From: Poronia punctata
Lineage: Eukaryota > Ascomycota > Sordariomycetes > Xylariales > Xylariaceae
Direction of reading: 5' to 3'
Assembly (NCBI GenBank): GCA_022579005.1
Contig: MU401614.1
Location: 26,124-90,123 of the forward strand
DNA length: 64,000 bases
In this document: positions 16,098-27,825 of the stretch, in pieces
Position numbering within the stretch: the first letter of the stretch is position 1
How the letters are laid out: every line of letters starts with the position of its first letter
Program-made: the position numbers and the translations under genes
Notes under the pieces: model-generated
What the model saw: the letters and a program-made list of their open reading frames with translations, nothing else
What the model was told of the DNA's origin: nothing
Databases searched by the model: none

Positions 16098-19000
16098 GGT
16101 TAGGGTCGTCTCGGGCAGCGCCCGTCAAAAATACCACTCGTAGCCAGAGTTGCAATCCTGTCGCGGCGTCAATCGGATTGCAGGAATTGCTGTGGACAAA
16201 AAGACTTTGGAGTTGGCGGCAGCGCGATACGGGTGGAATCAGGGTCAGCGAGAACAGTCGAACAATTCTGCTACTCGAGAACTGTCGAGACAAATCGTAT
16301 TCGATGCCAGCGAAATATGTACGTGGGTTTACCTTGACACGGCAAAGTAAAGGCAAGGTATTGTCGGTGCTGGGGATGATGGCAGCAAGACGACACTTGG
16401 CTGGATAGGAACTCGAAAAGGAAGCAGCGGAAAGTTTTGGTTGAATAGCTAGGACTCCCTGGGAACACGGTGCAGTACAGTTCGGATTGACCGGGGTTCA
16501 GACACTGGCCGGGGACCCGATTATGGCGCCCCTTATGTACCTGTGGCTCTTGTCCTGCACAGAGTGGGGCATCATAGGTGGGCTTCGGTGTCAGCACGGC
16601 CGTACACTAAAATTACTTACACATCAAAGCCTACACGTAGGTACTTAAAGTAGAACCTAGGTACTTTACTTACTTACAAGTCTAGTGAGATGGGATTGGT
16701 AATCCATTCAATCTTGAGACCCCTATTAAATGCACCTAGGTTAGGTCGCTGTGATTTTGGTACTTAACTTTTAACAGGGAAGCAAGTACAGGTTGGCATG
16801 GGCAATTAGACGCGACGCATGCTGCCAGCCTCCAGGCTACAAGAGCTTCCCATCCTTTGCATTGAATCTCGATTAGAAATTAGGTTTAAGTATGTGCACA
16901 CATGGAGGCCATGCAGTATACTATCCTTTCCAACTTATGCTTATTATCTTAAAAGGCACCGTTCCCTGCCCAGGTTACCCCATACATTCAGCGGAAGTGC
17001 CTGAGATCTGTACCGCACCTGGGCAGGGGACGAAACTTTACTTTATTAGCAGGTACCTACCTACAAGTATCTGTTAGTCAGGAGGGGCGCAAGCACGAGT
17101 GCGACAAAATTCTTGGTTAGCCAGGCAGACGGCACCCACTGAGAAGAGTGGAGGAATAGCGGACAGGCTAGGTAAGTATCCAACAAGAGATTTGATACTA
17201 ATATTGTATGCTGTTTAACAGGAAATACATTCCTTGTCAAAGACGATGCACAAAATATTTATTCCTCTTGCTATTGTAGGTAAGTGGCCTGTAGCTCATA
17301 TCATCTTCTTATTTCTACAATCAGCTGGAAAGAAAATGGTAAGATAGATCAACAGTAAATGCAAAAATTTATTATCTCCGGCCCCTACTTCTACTTGTAC
17401 GTTCTGAGCTTTGGAGAGGCTGGGCACAGGCATCTACAAGTACTCGTACTTGTGACATGCCCACTCCTGACCTAGTGCCAGTGCTCCGTACAAAATGCTG
17501 TCGACATCAGACTAGCCCATATTGCTAATGCTAAAGCAAAGGGGAAAAGGAGTGCATTTATTAGCAATTACCTACTACTTCTAAGTTTTCCCTGCCACCA
17601 AAATTTACTAGTACAGACAACAATTACACGTAGGCAGAGTATCTAGATGCAGCATACCAAGGTCGAACACAGGAAATATTTCGTCAAAACAAGCACGCCT
17701 GCCGTGTTGTTCTGCGCAAAGCATTAGAGGGAAAAGGGATTGGATATATTTCATTGTTCCACACCTGCCCGCCTGTCTGCTTCTACCGATTCCCGCAGGG
17801 GAGGACAGATTCCTAATAACATGCCTCCTTCCGCATGGGTTATTGTTCGGTGGAGAAGCGCTACAGGCTGATACGAGGCACTGAGGATTTGTAGATCCAG
17901 AGTGGGTTGGTCCCTAGAATGACCAGATAGACGTCTGTCTATATAAATCTTAACCTAGGTAGTACAAATACCACGAGTTCTTTTGCCAATGACAGGTTGC
18001 CGGATATATAAGTCCCAGGCGCGGATGATCCCACTGATACATTCACAGTATTATAAAATCTATCAACCGTGTCCACCCACTCTTGATCCGTCTCGATTAG
18101 CTACGTACGCGCATACAGGTAACGTATAGACGCCTCTGGGGCAACTGCAGAAAGGAATATCCGGGCTACTTGCGAGGAAGATGATTTGTTAGTTGATCTA
18201 GAGTTTATGCTGTGTTTACGGTCTACTCATACCATTGCATGCAACTACCTGCTTGTACAATGCACACGTGCTGGGGCACAGACTACTTACATAGCCTGCT
18301 CCTTTAATACAACGCTGTGTGTCGTTCCAACCGCTCTAAATAGAAAAAGGCGCATTTTGTTTCCATATATATATATAATGTACATGTCTAATTGCTACGA
18401 ATATGCGCATTGGTGATACCACAGATAAGTGTTAAGCGGGAAGTCAGTATAGTAAGCCACCTGGTTAGTTTAGCTGAAGTATTGGGCGCCGACACGACGG
18501 ATTTGCCGCCACGCACATTTACATATAATTGTATATTGTAGAAGTTGAATATTCTTTTGCTCTATCGAAATCTGCCCAATGCTTCCAACAGTCCTACCTA
18601 CCTACCTACCTAGTCAGAGCACGGTCTACGTGCGACAATGCTAATCTGACTGTGCTTTAAATGCATGACAACATTCTTATCAACACATGGTGGCCAATGT
18701 CGATATTTACAGGGACCTCCCCCTAATCAAAACAAAGAGGAGACGAGGAGGTAAGACTAGACCACGCTGCCATATTTAAGCACGATGATGTGGACTTATC
18801 GAAGACTTTATAGACTACCTCCTATCTATAACCTTAGGGATATTGACAAAAGAAATGGAGCCCACCCTTTGTGCGACTCAGGCAGATGACAAATCTTGAC
18901 AGCTCGAGTAGTGCCACCACTCAGTTTCTCTTTGCTAGAACGTGTCATTTTTTCCTCAGGAGACAGTCGTACCTACTTGGGTAGGATACCTGTGCCTATG

Positions 19001-21193
19001 TTACCGTTGGTGCCTGCCATGATTTCTCAAGCCATCAACTTTCCCTCTCTCTTGCATTCGAACTCTCAAAATCCCTTAAGGCAACATATCTTACCAACTA
19101 TCGAAATTGCGCTGCCTGCTCAAAGATTTTATCGGCAAGGAGTGCATTCTCCCCGTATTGCCTTGCCGTCCTTTTCTTCTTTAAATACTTCCACGGGTGA
19201 GGCCGTTTAGAAACAAGCGAGCTGTCTCGGCTCAAGTGGTTCTACGAGTAGTGATGTTTAGACTACCTTACCGTTTATTACACGTACTCGTACGGCTAGG
19301 ACCGCAATATCTTAAAAGGCTCCATAAGCGGGGTATTGTAGGACGATGCTCTTGGTGCCGCCTCGTCGCATAAAACCAAACAGGCGAAGCTAGGACTCGC
19401 CAGCTCTAAGCTGACATGAGGGCCACTAGGTTAGGTGCCTACGCTACCGTATGACGCAAATGAATTGCGTAGCGTTCAATGAAACCCCAGGTCTGATGAC
19501 TGGCACCTCCTGAAACTCCCAAAGTGGCCATGTGCTCGTAGCGTCTTGTTCATTCTCAAGACATGGGACAACAGAGAAGAACACGGCATAAATTAGAAGC
19601 GGGAGAGTATCAAGAAGAAGGCCTGAATAGACGACAGATAGTTGGATTATCGGAAGTACTCACACAATTTCGCGCTCCAAAGAATATGTATCTCGTCTCT
19701 CCGTTTCATGGATGTTCAAACAGGGGTCCGGAATGACACCTATTGTAGCAGCTGAGTGCCGAGTCAAGTTGACTGAGCCTCTGTCTGCTGAATCCTGGGG
19801 ATACGTATGTGTATGCTATACCTATTAGCAACCATGTGTTTTCTCTATATAAAACACAAGACCCAGATCGTGTTAAAGGCGACTTCCTTCCGGTCAGATA
19901 TGCAACATGGGATGTGAAAAATAACAGAGAAGGCGCATAATCTTACGGCTCGAACGGGTTGAGGAGAGAAGGGTGCTACATGGAGTGGGCGTCTGTATAC
20001 AGACCCTTCTTTCTATACTCGTACTCGTAGGTAGTGTGGCCGAGAAACCGGGTACTTATGAAGCCACTGGTGTCCCGCTCATTTGCCAGAGATTGGGGCA
20101 TCTTCCGAACGCGATGACTTGAATAATTGACAGCCGCTCTGTTCAGATGAGGACCCAAACCGAAGCCACCGGGATGGAACAATATCAACCGTGCTGAAGG
20201 CATCTCCCCGCATTCCTTTACCCAGTTTCTCTACCCCCAACAGCGGAGTTGATGGCTTTTACCATACAAGAGCGTTGACGACATGCCCCCATTGTTATTC
20301 CCGTCGTCCTCAGAGTTATCTAACGTAGACAAATATTACTATGTAGAAAGGAAAAATTCAACCATATTCTAAGTACTGGTAACAAATGTACGTATATTAT
20401 CATTATTATTATATTTATAGATAGAGTGCCTGCAATTTGAGGCATTCCCCTACTTAGCACGCACAGGTATCTACCTAGGCACGTAGTTTAGTCTAGAGGA
20501 GCTACGAGTAAGGTTAGATAAACTAATGTACCTTCTACATATCTAACCAAAATTACCTCTAAGTAGTAGTAATGTTACCCGAATAGGTAAAGCTTCCCTG
20601 GCTACAAACTGCTTTAGCAGCAGGAAATAGGGCTATTAGCTCCCGAAATGGTGGACTGTTTTGTCTCCACCCCAATTGAAAGTCATTTTTTCTAACCCAC
20701 TTATGTTAGGTTAAATGTCTGCATAAGGAATCACTTTTGTGTTGTACCGATTTGTAGGTTAACCCAGAACCTTCCAAGATATTTGTGTAGTATGTACATG
20801 TAGGTATCAGCCACACATTACTTGTAGGCACAACTACCCAGCTGCGCCGTTACTCTGTCGACAACTCAGATCACCAACTATCAAAGAGGCTTGAAGCGTC
20901 TTAATCATGCCACGGACATAATGATATACGAGTAGATATGTCTACAGGGATACGCATAGTGTGAGCCAACAATTATCGCCGCGCTTTCGAGTACCTCTAC
21001 GGATGTATACGCGCGTTAGGGGTCAAACGTCGAAACTATTTGCTTTTGTCGGCTCACGTGACATCGAATACTGTGGTTAGCTCATCACCACCAGGCTCGT
21101 CATTCCCAGTACATTTTGATAAGCTGTTTCTTATCGTGTATATATAGATCTATAAAAAGAGGGCAAATTTGGAGGACGGGCTTTTACCACAGG
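16098..21193. other. 5.1-kb gene-free stretch
   Basis: The left end (16,098 to about 16,600) is the flippase promoter and leader, and the right end (about 20,900-21,193) is the promoter of the next gene, including ACGCGCGT at 21009-21016. The remaining 4 kb has no ORF with domain-like content; the largest, 18896-19210 plus, is unconvincing. The stretch is rich in short words such as TACCTACC (18,595-18,612), GGTACCTACC and ACTCGTACTCGTA. No tRNA, 5S rRNA or transposon ends were recognised. Confidence 0.55.
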
Positions 21194-23296
21194 ATGGCTT
21201 CAGGAAAGAATAGGGATATTCGGGGCTTCTTCAGGAAGGCTGACACGTCCAGTCCCCAAAGTCGTCACCAGCCGACGTCGCCACTAACGTCTTCACCGGC
21301 CCCGGGATTAGATCTTCCCTCGTCTCCAAGGACGCCATCGAAACCGGCGCCGCGGGTATTCAACCGGGAGGACGAGATCAAAGGGTCGGATGACTCTGAT
21401 GATGACTCCGATGATTCACTTGGATCGATAACAAGGGCTTTGGGATACAGGTCTAGCCCCGCCGCCCACAAGCGCGATGTGAACGTCCTCTCCACGCCCC
21501 AAGCTAAGAGGATAGCCTCGGGTATACATCGGCCTCCCTTGACACTACAGCCTAAGCGACACAGATTTGATCTGAAGGCGCTCGTCGATCATTCTCGGGA
21601 GTTGAAAAGAACGGAAGAAAGCGTCAGGAAGGCAGATGCTCTGATTTCTCTAGGTGACAATAGTAGTGAAGGCTCGGACCAATCCGACGCTGAGGATAAC
21701 CCGACGCGACTTGGGGCAGCTTCCCTTCTGTTCAACCGGCCCGAAGGCGAAGAGGGGAACGGTCATAAACTCCACGGGGCTCTTAAGCGCTCAAAGGATG
21801 ATGAAGTACCCTCTAGCAGATATTGTTACTTCTTCGCTGCTGAAGAAAGCCATCCCAGGCCCGGGGTGCATAGGTTTCCAGGGGAAAAGGCAATTGGCCC
21901 CTGGCAATGCCTTGCAGAAGCAGATACAAGGCGTGGGACATTTATAGCGGGCTTGCCTCACACCCTTATGAGCAAGGCCAACGCTCTTCCGGACGAGATT
22001 TTCCAGTGGATCCTGGATGAAGTCTGCGTAGAAGAAAGCGCCGAATTACGCAGTCAGTACATCAACTTAGCAGGGATGTGCGAGGACAGCATCCATCGTC
22101 TTGTGGATGATATGTGCTTGTATAGACTGCCGGAGAGAATAGGCGGGCCAAAGTACGCCCGTGAGCACAGCCGGCTCAAAACCAGTACCGAAGCCCGACG
22201 AGGCTATCTGGAGCGGAATTGGTCCCCTTTGATCGTTTACCTCGACCTACTTGAACGTATTGCGCCTCACCTACGAATATCGGCAGCTATCAGCGCAGTC
22301 CAGCTTCTACTTCGCATGAGCCTGGACCCTGTTGTTGCTTTTGTAGTATACGAGTACTGGACGCGTGCCATAACCAGATTGGTCTCGACGCTTGCTAGAC
22401 ATAAATCACGTTGGGACACAGCTGTATGTACCCATCAAACATTTGGCCTGTGTTACTCTTTTGTATGTGATAGCTGATGATCTGGGTAGTGCGAAGCTGT
22501 ATGTTCGTACATCTACGAAAACGTAGAGGGCCTTGGTCTTAAGATGACGGCTATCTTGGCCTTACCGGGTTCAACTACGCCCTTAGTTGACCTCCGGCGG
22601 CGACTAGCAGCCGAGGCTCTATTCACAGAGCCCGGTCTCGGCGGCAAGCCTGTCGGCCAGCAGCTCAGCCTAGAGAAGATAAATAACCGTCTCAAAGAGG
22701 AAGACTTCACAGCTCGACCTAAGGAGGACTTTGATTTCGAAAACCTCAGGGTGGTTACGACACTCCTGGATGTGGTCATCGATCGTGCAGACTTTATACA
22801 TCCCAGCTGTAAACCTACCTCGACGGAGGCACACAGCACGGGCCAAAATGACAATAAAGCCGAACCCATTTTAGCCACGGACATAGGACTAAAGAAAGGG
22901 TCAAGCGCGGAAATAAAGGCAGAAGAAGAGGCGGAACGGATATTTAATACCCATATCGACACGCTGGCAAAGCAGATTAAGGCCATCAACGACATGATCC
23001 GGGACAAGGATACCCGCAAGAATGTAAAGCTTGCCCTTCTTGGTCTGGAAAAACGTCTCAGACAAGCCGTGCGGACGCGACCCGAGGCAAGGAAAGACAT
23101 TTTCTCCTCGCAGCTTACTAAAAACCAGGCCGCCGATAGGGAAATCCCCAGGCAGCGGGATTTTATGAAACAATGGGCCCTCAAAAAGAAAGAGAAGCAG
23201 AGGGAGAAGGAGAGAGAAGAAGAGAAGCAGATGGAGAAGGAAAGAGAACAAGAGAAGCCGAGGGAGAAAGCGAAGGAGATAGTGGTGATTGATTAG
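21194..23296 (+). CDS. Putative CANIN-domain (Nse6/SLF2-like) DNA-repair protein
   Basis: Two exons, 21194..22423 and 22490..23296, with a 66-bp intron (donor GTATGT, branch GCTGATG, acceptor TAG) and a product of 678 residues. An in-frame ATG 78 bp further upstream adds an unlikely leader, so 21194 is preferred. Residues 1-200 are disordered and acidic/Ser-rich, and the N-terminus RDIRGFF resembles a PCNA-interacting (PIP) box with N6 in place of Gln (N6-x-x-I9-x-x-F12-F13). Residues about 207-440 form a helical domain starting YCYFFAAEE and including LPDEIFQWILDEVC. This resembles my recollection of the fungal CANIN (coiled-coil SMC6 and NSE5 interacting) domain shared with SLF2. The C-terminus is a Lys/Glu-rich coil ending IVVID, which looks like a SUMO-interacting motif. 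If correct, it would be a loader or regulator of Smc5/6. The domain call is inference; the ORF itself is sound. Confidence 0.6.
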
Positions 23297-23751
23297 CGGG
23301 TCGTGCTGAACATGCTGGTAACAGACAACACACCATGGGGGTAGTCTAGCCCATTGGGTTATTTGATTATTCTCTGACCAAGGCTGAGGATTCAGGAAGC
23401 ACGTAATAAGGAGACGGAGGAAACAGGAAAGGTGGAAGGATTTGTTTGTGGATGCTTGAATTAATTGTGCAACATGTCGCCTGCAAAGAGCCTATGACTT
23501 GCTTCTGATACAACTGTCTAATGAATATGAAATAGAAATAAGACAAGCTCTCGTATGGTTTGCCTTATGTATCTTCAGAAACTAGTAATGACACTCTCGT
23601 CGCCATCCCCCCCTTTCCATAATTTGTTGTTACCTCAAGCCCCTGGACATGTTAATACGCAACGGGAAGTTGGGTTAAAAAGCTGGCAGGGGGAATACGC
23701 AGGTTGGTCGCAGTCGCGGACTCCGATTCATCGATGGCATATATGAGTGCC
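23297..23751. other. Convergent spacer between the CANIN-like gene and vma4
   Basis: 455 bp between two converging stop codons, containing the 3' untranslated regions of both genes. No gene or repeat is seen. Confidence 0.6.
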
Positions 23752-24695
23752 TTAATCAAAGAACTTCCGATTGGGGTTTGGTCCGAACAATGCTTTTCGT
23801 ACGGCTGGTAGAGCGCTGGATTGTAGAAGCCGTAGACGCTCTTCGAGTGTGTTGTTAATCTCGATCTTCCCGTTACCACCTATGATAAAAACACCACCCG
23901 AGCTATGTAAGAAGTAACGTATTAGTGTGTGCCAACTAGACACGTGCATGCGAGCAAGTGACAACCGAAACCACTCCAGCAACCCGGGAAGTATGAACTC
24001 TGCTTAGGAATGGGGCTCGCGAAGACATGGGAAAGGACAAAAGCTCACCTCTCCTCGGGCAGGGGGTCCTCTTCATCCAGAACAAGCTTAGCAGTCTTGC
24101 CCGTCTTCTCCTCGTACTCCTTCTCAGCCTCCTCAGCCACCTCCTTCACGAGACCGGCGTCGCCCTTCCGGGCGCGAACGGCGAGCTCTTCCTCAGCCAA
24201 GGCGTACATGCCTTCAAGCAACAAGTTCTTGATGATAGTCTTGTACTTTTTCTTATCCTTGCTGGCATCGGCGAGCTTCTTGGCGGCCTCGTCGAAGATG
24301 TCGTCTAGCAGCTCCTGGCGCGCGGCTAGTACCCGTAGGCGTGTCTTGTTGGCCACGGTCGACCGTGTGATCTGTTGGGCCATCGAGGCCTGCTTGAACT
24401 TCTTGGCGTACGAAACGTCGATGGCGTCTGTCTCCTGCTGCACTAGCTTCGCCTTCTCAATGCTAAACTCTCGTTCCGCGTTCAGTCTGATCTCGTTCGC
24501 CTTCTCCCGAGCCTCCTCCTGGATGAAGGCGGTCATCTTCCGCAGCTCCTGCCCGACCTACATTCCCGTAGCATGTGTTAGCATGTTCCTTGTCTAGAGT
24601 ATTATATCGTTCGAGGCTACTAGGTCCGTGTTCGTTGCGTCTGGCCGGCGGGGACTGCTCACCTGGTCGTCGGACAGAGAGTGAACCTGCGACAT
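23752..24695 (-). CDS. vma4: V-type proton ATPase subunit E
   Basis: Three exons: 24695..24663 (11 codons), 24557..24049 and 23902..23752. The introns are 105 and 146 bp; branch sites GCTAACA and CACTAATAC precede acceptors TAG and CATAG. The product is 230 residues, the usual size of fungal subunit E. It begins [31 protein letters not shown], continues as a long charged helix that forms the peripheral stalk with subunit G, and ends in a globular domain with [20 protein letters not shown] and [13 protein letters not shown]. The role is to hold the V1 sector of the vacuolar proton pump against the membrane sector during rotation. The tiny first exon and the last exon are easy to miss without splicing. 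It is transcribed divergently from the NIPA-like gene. Confidence 0.96.
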
Positions 24696-26049
24696 CTTGA
24701 ACGTAGTAGGGGGGTGATGTCGGAGAAGAATAGGTACTGAAGAAGTTCGAGGGCGTCTCTTGGTTAGGTGGTGGTAACAACAAGTAGAAACTACTGGCTA
24801 TCCCAGAATTAGAGTGAATAGGGGCTCAAAGCACGCCGTCAATGATGGTGGTAGAGGTCAAGTCGACAATGACGGTAGTGAGGGTACCCTAGACCAACTG
24901 TCCCAGCTGCTAGGCACGTATAATGTGACCTGCACAGTAGCTCACAGAGCTGGCTCCAGCTCTGTGAGCTCCCCCCATTATCGGGTGACGCAGGCTCGCA
25001 GCTGCGCAAGCCACATTATATGGCAGGGGCCATAGGGGCCAGGGCTAACTGTGGCACGTGTGGCTTGATCATTATATCTCCCTGGCCGCCACTCCGCCCG
25101 CGCTACATTGTGGGTACAAAGGTACCTCTCGGTACGTATTCCTGTCGGGTCGGGGTTGGAAGCTGCACGTAGGTGGGTGTTCCCCAAGATACCCCTGCGG
25201 AATGACCTCGATTCGATCACTTGAGGCCTAGCCTATCTCCAGTGATTCTCTATCCATCACAATTGGACCCTGGAGTGACACCACGGAGTCTTTGCACCGT
25301 CACTCTGTGTCGATCAGCTGTCGTTATACGTCAGGTACAAAACTTAAAAGAGGGAGAGCGACAACACGTCTCAACACCCTCGTTTCCCCAGACCTCGTAA
25401 CTACGTAACTCTAGCCGAGTTGTCTAGTGCTCCTCCGGCGCCGTCGTGGTTTGGAAAGTGAACTCTATCTGCCATCACCGGTCTTGATGTTGACTGTAAG
25501 GCAGTTAGTTCATGACACTAAATCAGCCGGTACCTGACAACCACTCCGTTTCGCATGGAGATACAGTTAGGTACTTACATACCACTCCACCTACCCTTGA
25601 GATACAGTTCTTAGGTTACGTGCTCGCCCTTATTAGCCCATTTGCTACCTTAGATACCTACTTTCTATACCTACTTGTTCTTGACCTACCGGTCACAGAC
25701 TCAACTACCGACACTCACAAACGGCCGTGGCCTAACAAACGACTATATACGGTAGATACGACTGACTTTGTGTCACGGTACATGCGTATTCGTTATATGC
25801 GCTCCGTGTTGGTCCCATAAGCAAACCTTATTTAGTGCGCAATCAACATACGTAACCCGATCCCATACAACTTTCCCTCTCCAGCCGACACCATCTACGA
25901 TTCTGCTCCTAAATTTTTGGGACTCGAAGCGCGGAACATACAATCTCGACTCTGTTTGAAAAACTACACCGATATCAAGCCATCCCATACCATCCCGTGC
26001 TCTTTTGTCTGTTGCAGATACAGATGACCCTTGTTTGGGTTTCCTCGTC
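24696..26049. other. Divergent promoter region between vma4 and the NIPA-like gene
   Basis: 1.35 kb with the promoters of both genes. It contains a notable inverted repeat (24919-25020). ORFs on both strands are short and without domain signs. GGTACTTAC/TACCTAC-type words are frequent around 25,560-25,690. Confidence 0.5.
24919..25020. repeat. Nested inverted repeat with a perfect 15-bp-arm hairpin
   Basis: A perfect inverted repeat, AGCTCACAGAGCTGG (24939-24953) and its reverse complement (24956-24970), is separated by only 2 bp. Outside it, TATAATGTG (24919-24927) and CACATTATA (25012-25020) form an outer matching pair. It lies about 240-330 bp upstream of vma4. It may be a cruciform-prone site or the core of a decayed miniature element; no target duplication was identified. 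Confidence 0.75.
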
Positions 26050-27825
26050 ATGGGGATATTCAGCGGTGTGTCGCCTGCGGGCACACTCGCAGTGAGTCTA
26101 CCTTCATTATTCCTTTGCTACCTTGCCTCCATCCACGTTCTCAACCGCCGTTCAATCGTCCTCCGTAATACTGGCGCTAATACCGCATTCGCTCTTTGAC
26201 AGATTGGTATAATAGTCGGGTTAATGTCCACGAGCGTCCAATCCCTCGGCCTGACATTGCAGCGCAAATCGCATATACTAGAGGATGAGAAAGGTCCTCA
26301 CGAAATACAAAGACCCCCATACCGGAGAAGGAGGTGGCAGTTGGGCATGGGCATGTTCGTCGTATCCAATGTGCTTGGCAGCTCGATCCAGATTTCCACC
26401 CTGCCCTTACCGGTCTTATCCACGTTACAAGCGGCTGGTCTCGTCTTCAATTCGATATGTGCCACGTTAATACTGGGCGAGCCATTCACAAGGTGGTCAT
26501 TCTGGGGCACGGCACTCGTCTCGGGAGGCGCTGCCATGATAGCCGTTTTCGGAGCTATCCCTTCGCCCGCCCACAGTTTACGAGAGCTTTTGGAGTTGCT
26601 GGGGCGGTGGCAATTTATCCTCTGGATGTCACTGCAAGCCGTTATTGTCCTTGCTATGGCCGTGTCGGTCGACTTATTGAACCGGTTCAAGAACCTCTCG
26701 CAGAGCCCAAAGTTCCGTCTAGCAAGAGGCCTTACCTACGGCTGTATCAGCGGCATCCTGTCAGCTCACTCACTCCTTTTTGCCAAGTCGGCCGTCGAGC
26801 TGGTCCTGAGGACTATATCCGATGGCGACAACCAGTTTGTACACTGGGAATCGTGGATGCTAGTCCTGGGGCTGATTATCCTGGCCCTCAGCCAGCTGTA
26901 TTATCTCCACCGAGGCTTGAAGCTCGTCTCAACTTCAGTCTTATACCCCCTTGTTTTTTGCATTTACAACATAATCGCCATCTTAGACGGCCTAATCTAC
27001 TTCCGTCAGACGGACTTAATATCACCCTTGCATGGTGGTCTTATCGCGGTTGGCACCGCTATATTGCTATCGGGCGTTTTGGCCCTGTCCTGGCGCCTGA
27101 ACGACGAACAGCACCGCCCGGCTGTTGGCCAGTCCACACTCACACCGGGCTTGGGCTTCGTGGAAGATACGGAAGACGAGGAGGAGTCTGCGGTAGACTC
27201 GGATTCCTTCAGCCCTGATGGAGAAGGTGTACCCGCGACCTACAATACCTTCGTTTCTAACGGCGAGGCCACACCTCTTCTACCAAGCCGGAAAACAAGC
27301 CATGGCTGGGATGATGAGATTTGGGATGAGCTACAAGACCAACAGTCGTCTAGACCAAGCCGCCCAAGGTCGAGCACTATGCCAACGGGTCCACCATTAC
27401 ATGAAAGCACACCATTATTGGCTGGTCGGCCGCGAGTAATATCGGGAGGGACGGCTGCATCCTTGAGCGCTGCCGGTCCCCGCCTCGGCGAAGAGGGGCC
27501 GCGTAGGGTATTCCGCCGCCGCAGGAAATCGACAGGATTTCCGGGTTTCATAGCCCGCAAACACGATCGCCGGAAAAGCAGCTCGACGGTTGGTGTACAG
27601 GATGCAGTCGGCGGCATTTGGAAGCTTAAATGGTGGCGGCAGAGAGGGGAAGAAAGTAATAGTATTATTGCCCCGGCGAGTACGGCCGTACCCCAGAGCA
27701 CCGGCGGACCGTCTAGATCGCCGAGACCACAAGAGGAGGAGAGAAGTCCCATGTCAAGTCCGAGGCCACTTAGCCAAGATAGATTAGAGCATGGTAGGGG
27801 GCCGAGAGGCGATGACGCCGTATGA
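26050..27825 (+). CDS. NIPA-like (DUF803) multi-pass membrane protein, putative Mg2+ transporter
   Basis: Two exons, 26050..26091 (14 codons, MGIFSGVSPAGTLA) and 26203..27825, across a 111-bp intron with donor GTGAGT and branch GCTAATACC. The product is 554 residues. The first half has about nine hydrophobic helices in the NIPA order, starting IGIIVGLMSTSVQSLGLTLQ, then LPVLSTLQAAGLVFNSICA, LILGEPFTRWSFWGTALV and LVSTSVLYPLVFCIYNI. This family is related to drug/metabolite transporters, and the animal members carry Mg2+. From about residue 325 the protein is disordered, acidic then basic and Ser/Pro-rich, as in other fungal members. The start at 26050 is the first ATG of the exon and gives the family's usual short N-terminus before helix 1. 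Substrate is inferred from the family only. Confidence 0.88.

Noticed and set aside
18896..19210. 104-codon ORF in the gene-free stretch
   Set aside because: No recognisable motif, splice context or neighbour support.
21116..21193. Upstream in-frame ATG extending the CANIN-like protein by 26 residues
   Set aside because: The extension is hydrophobic/basic leader-like sequence, while the 21194 start yields a PIP-like N-terminus; kept as a less likely alternative.
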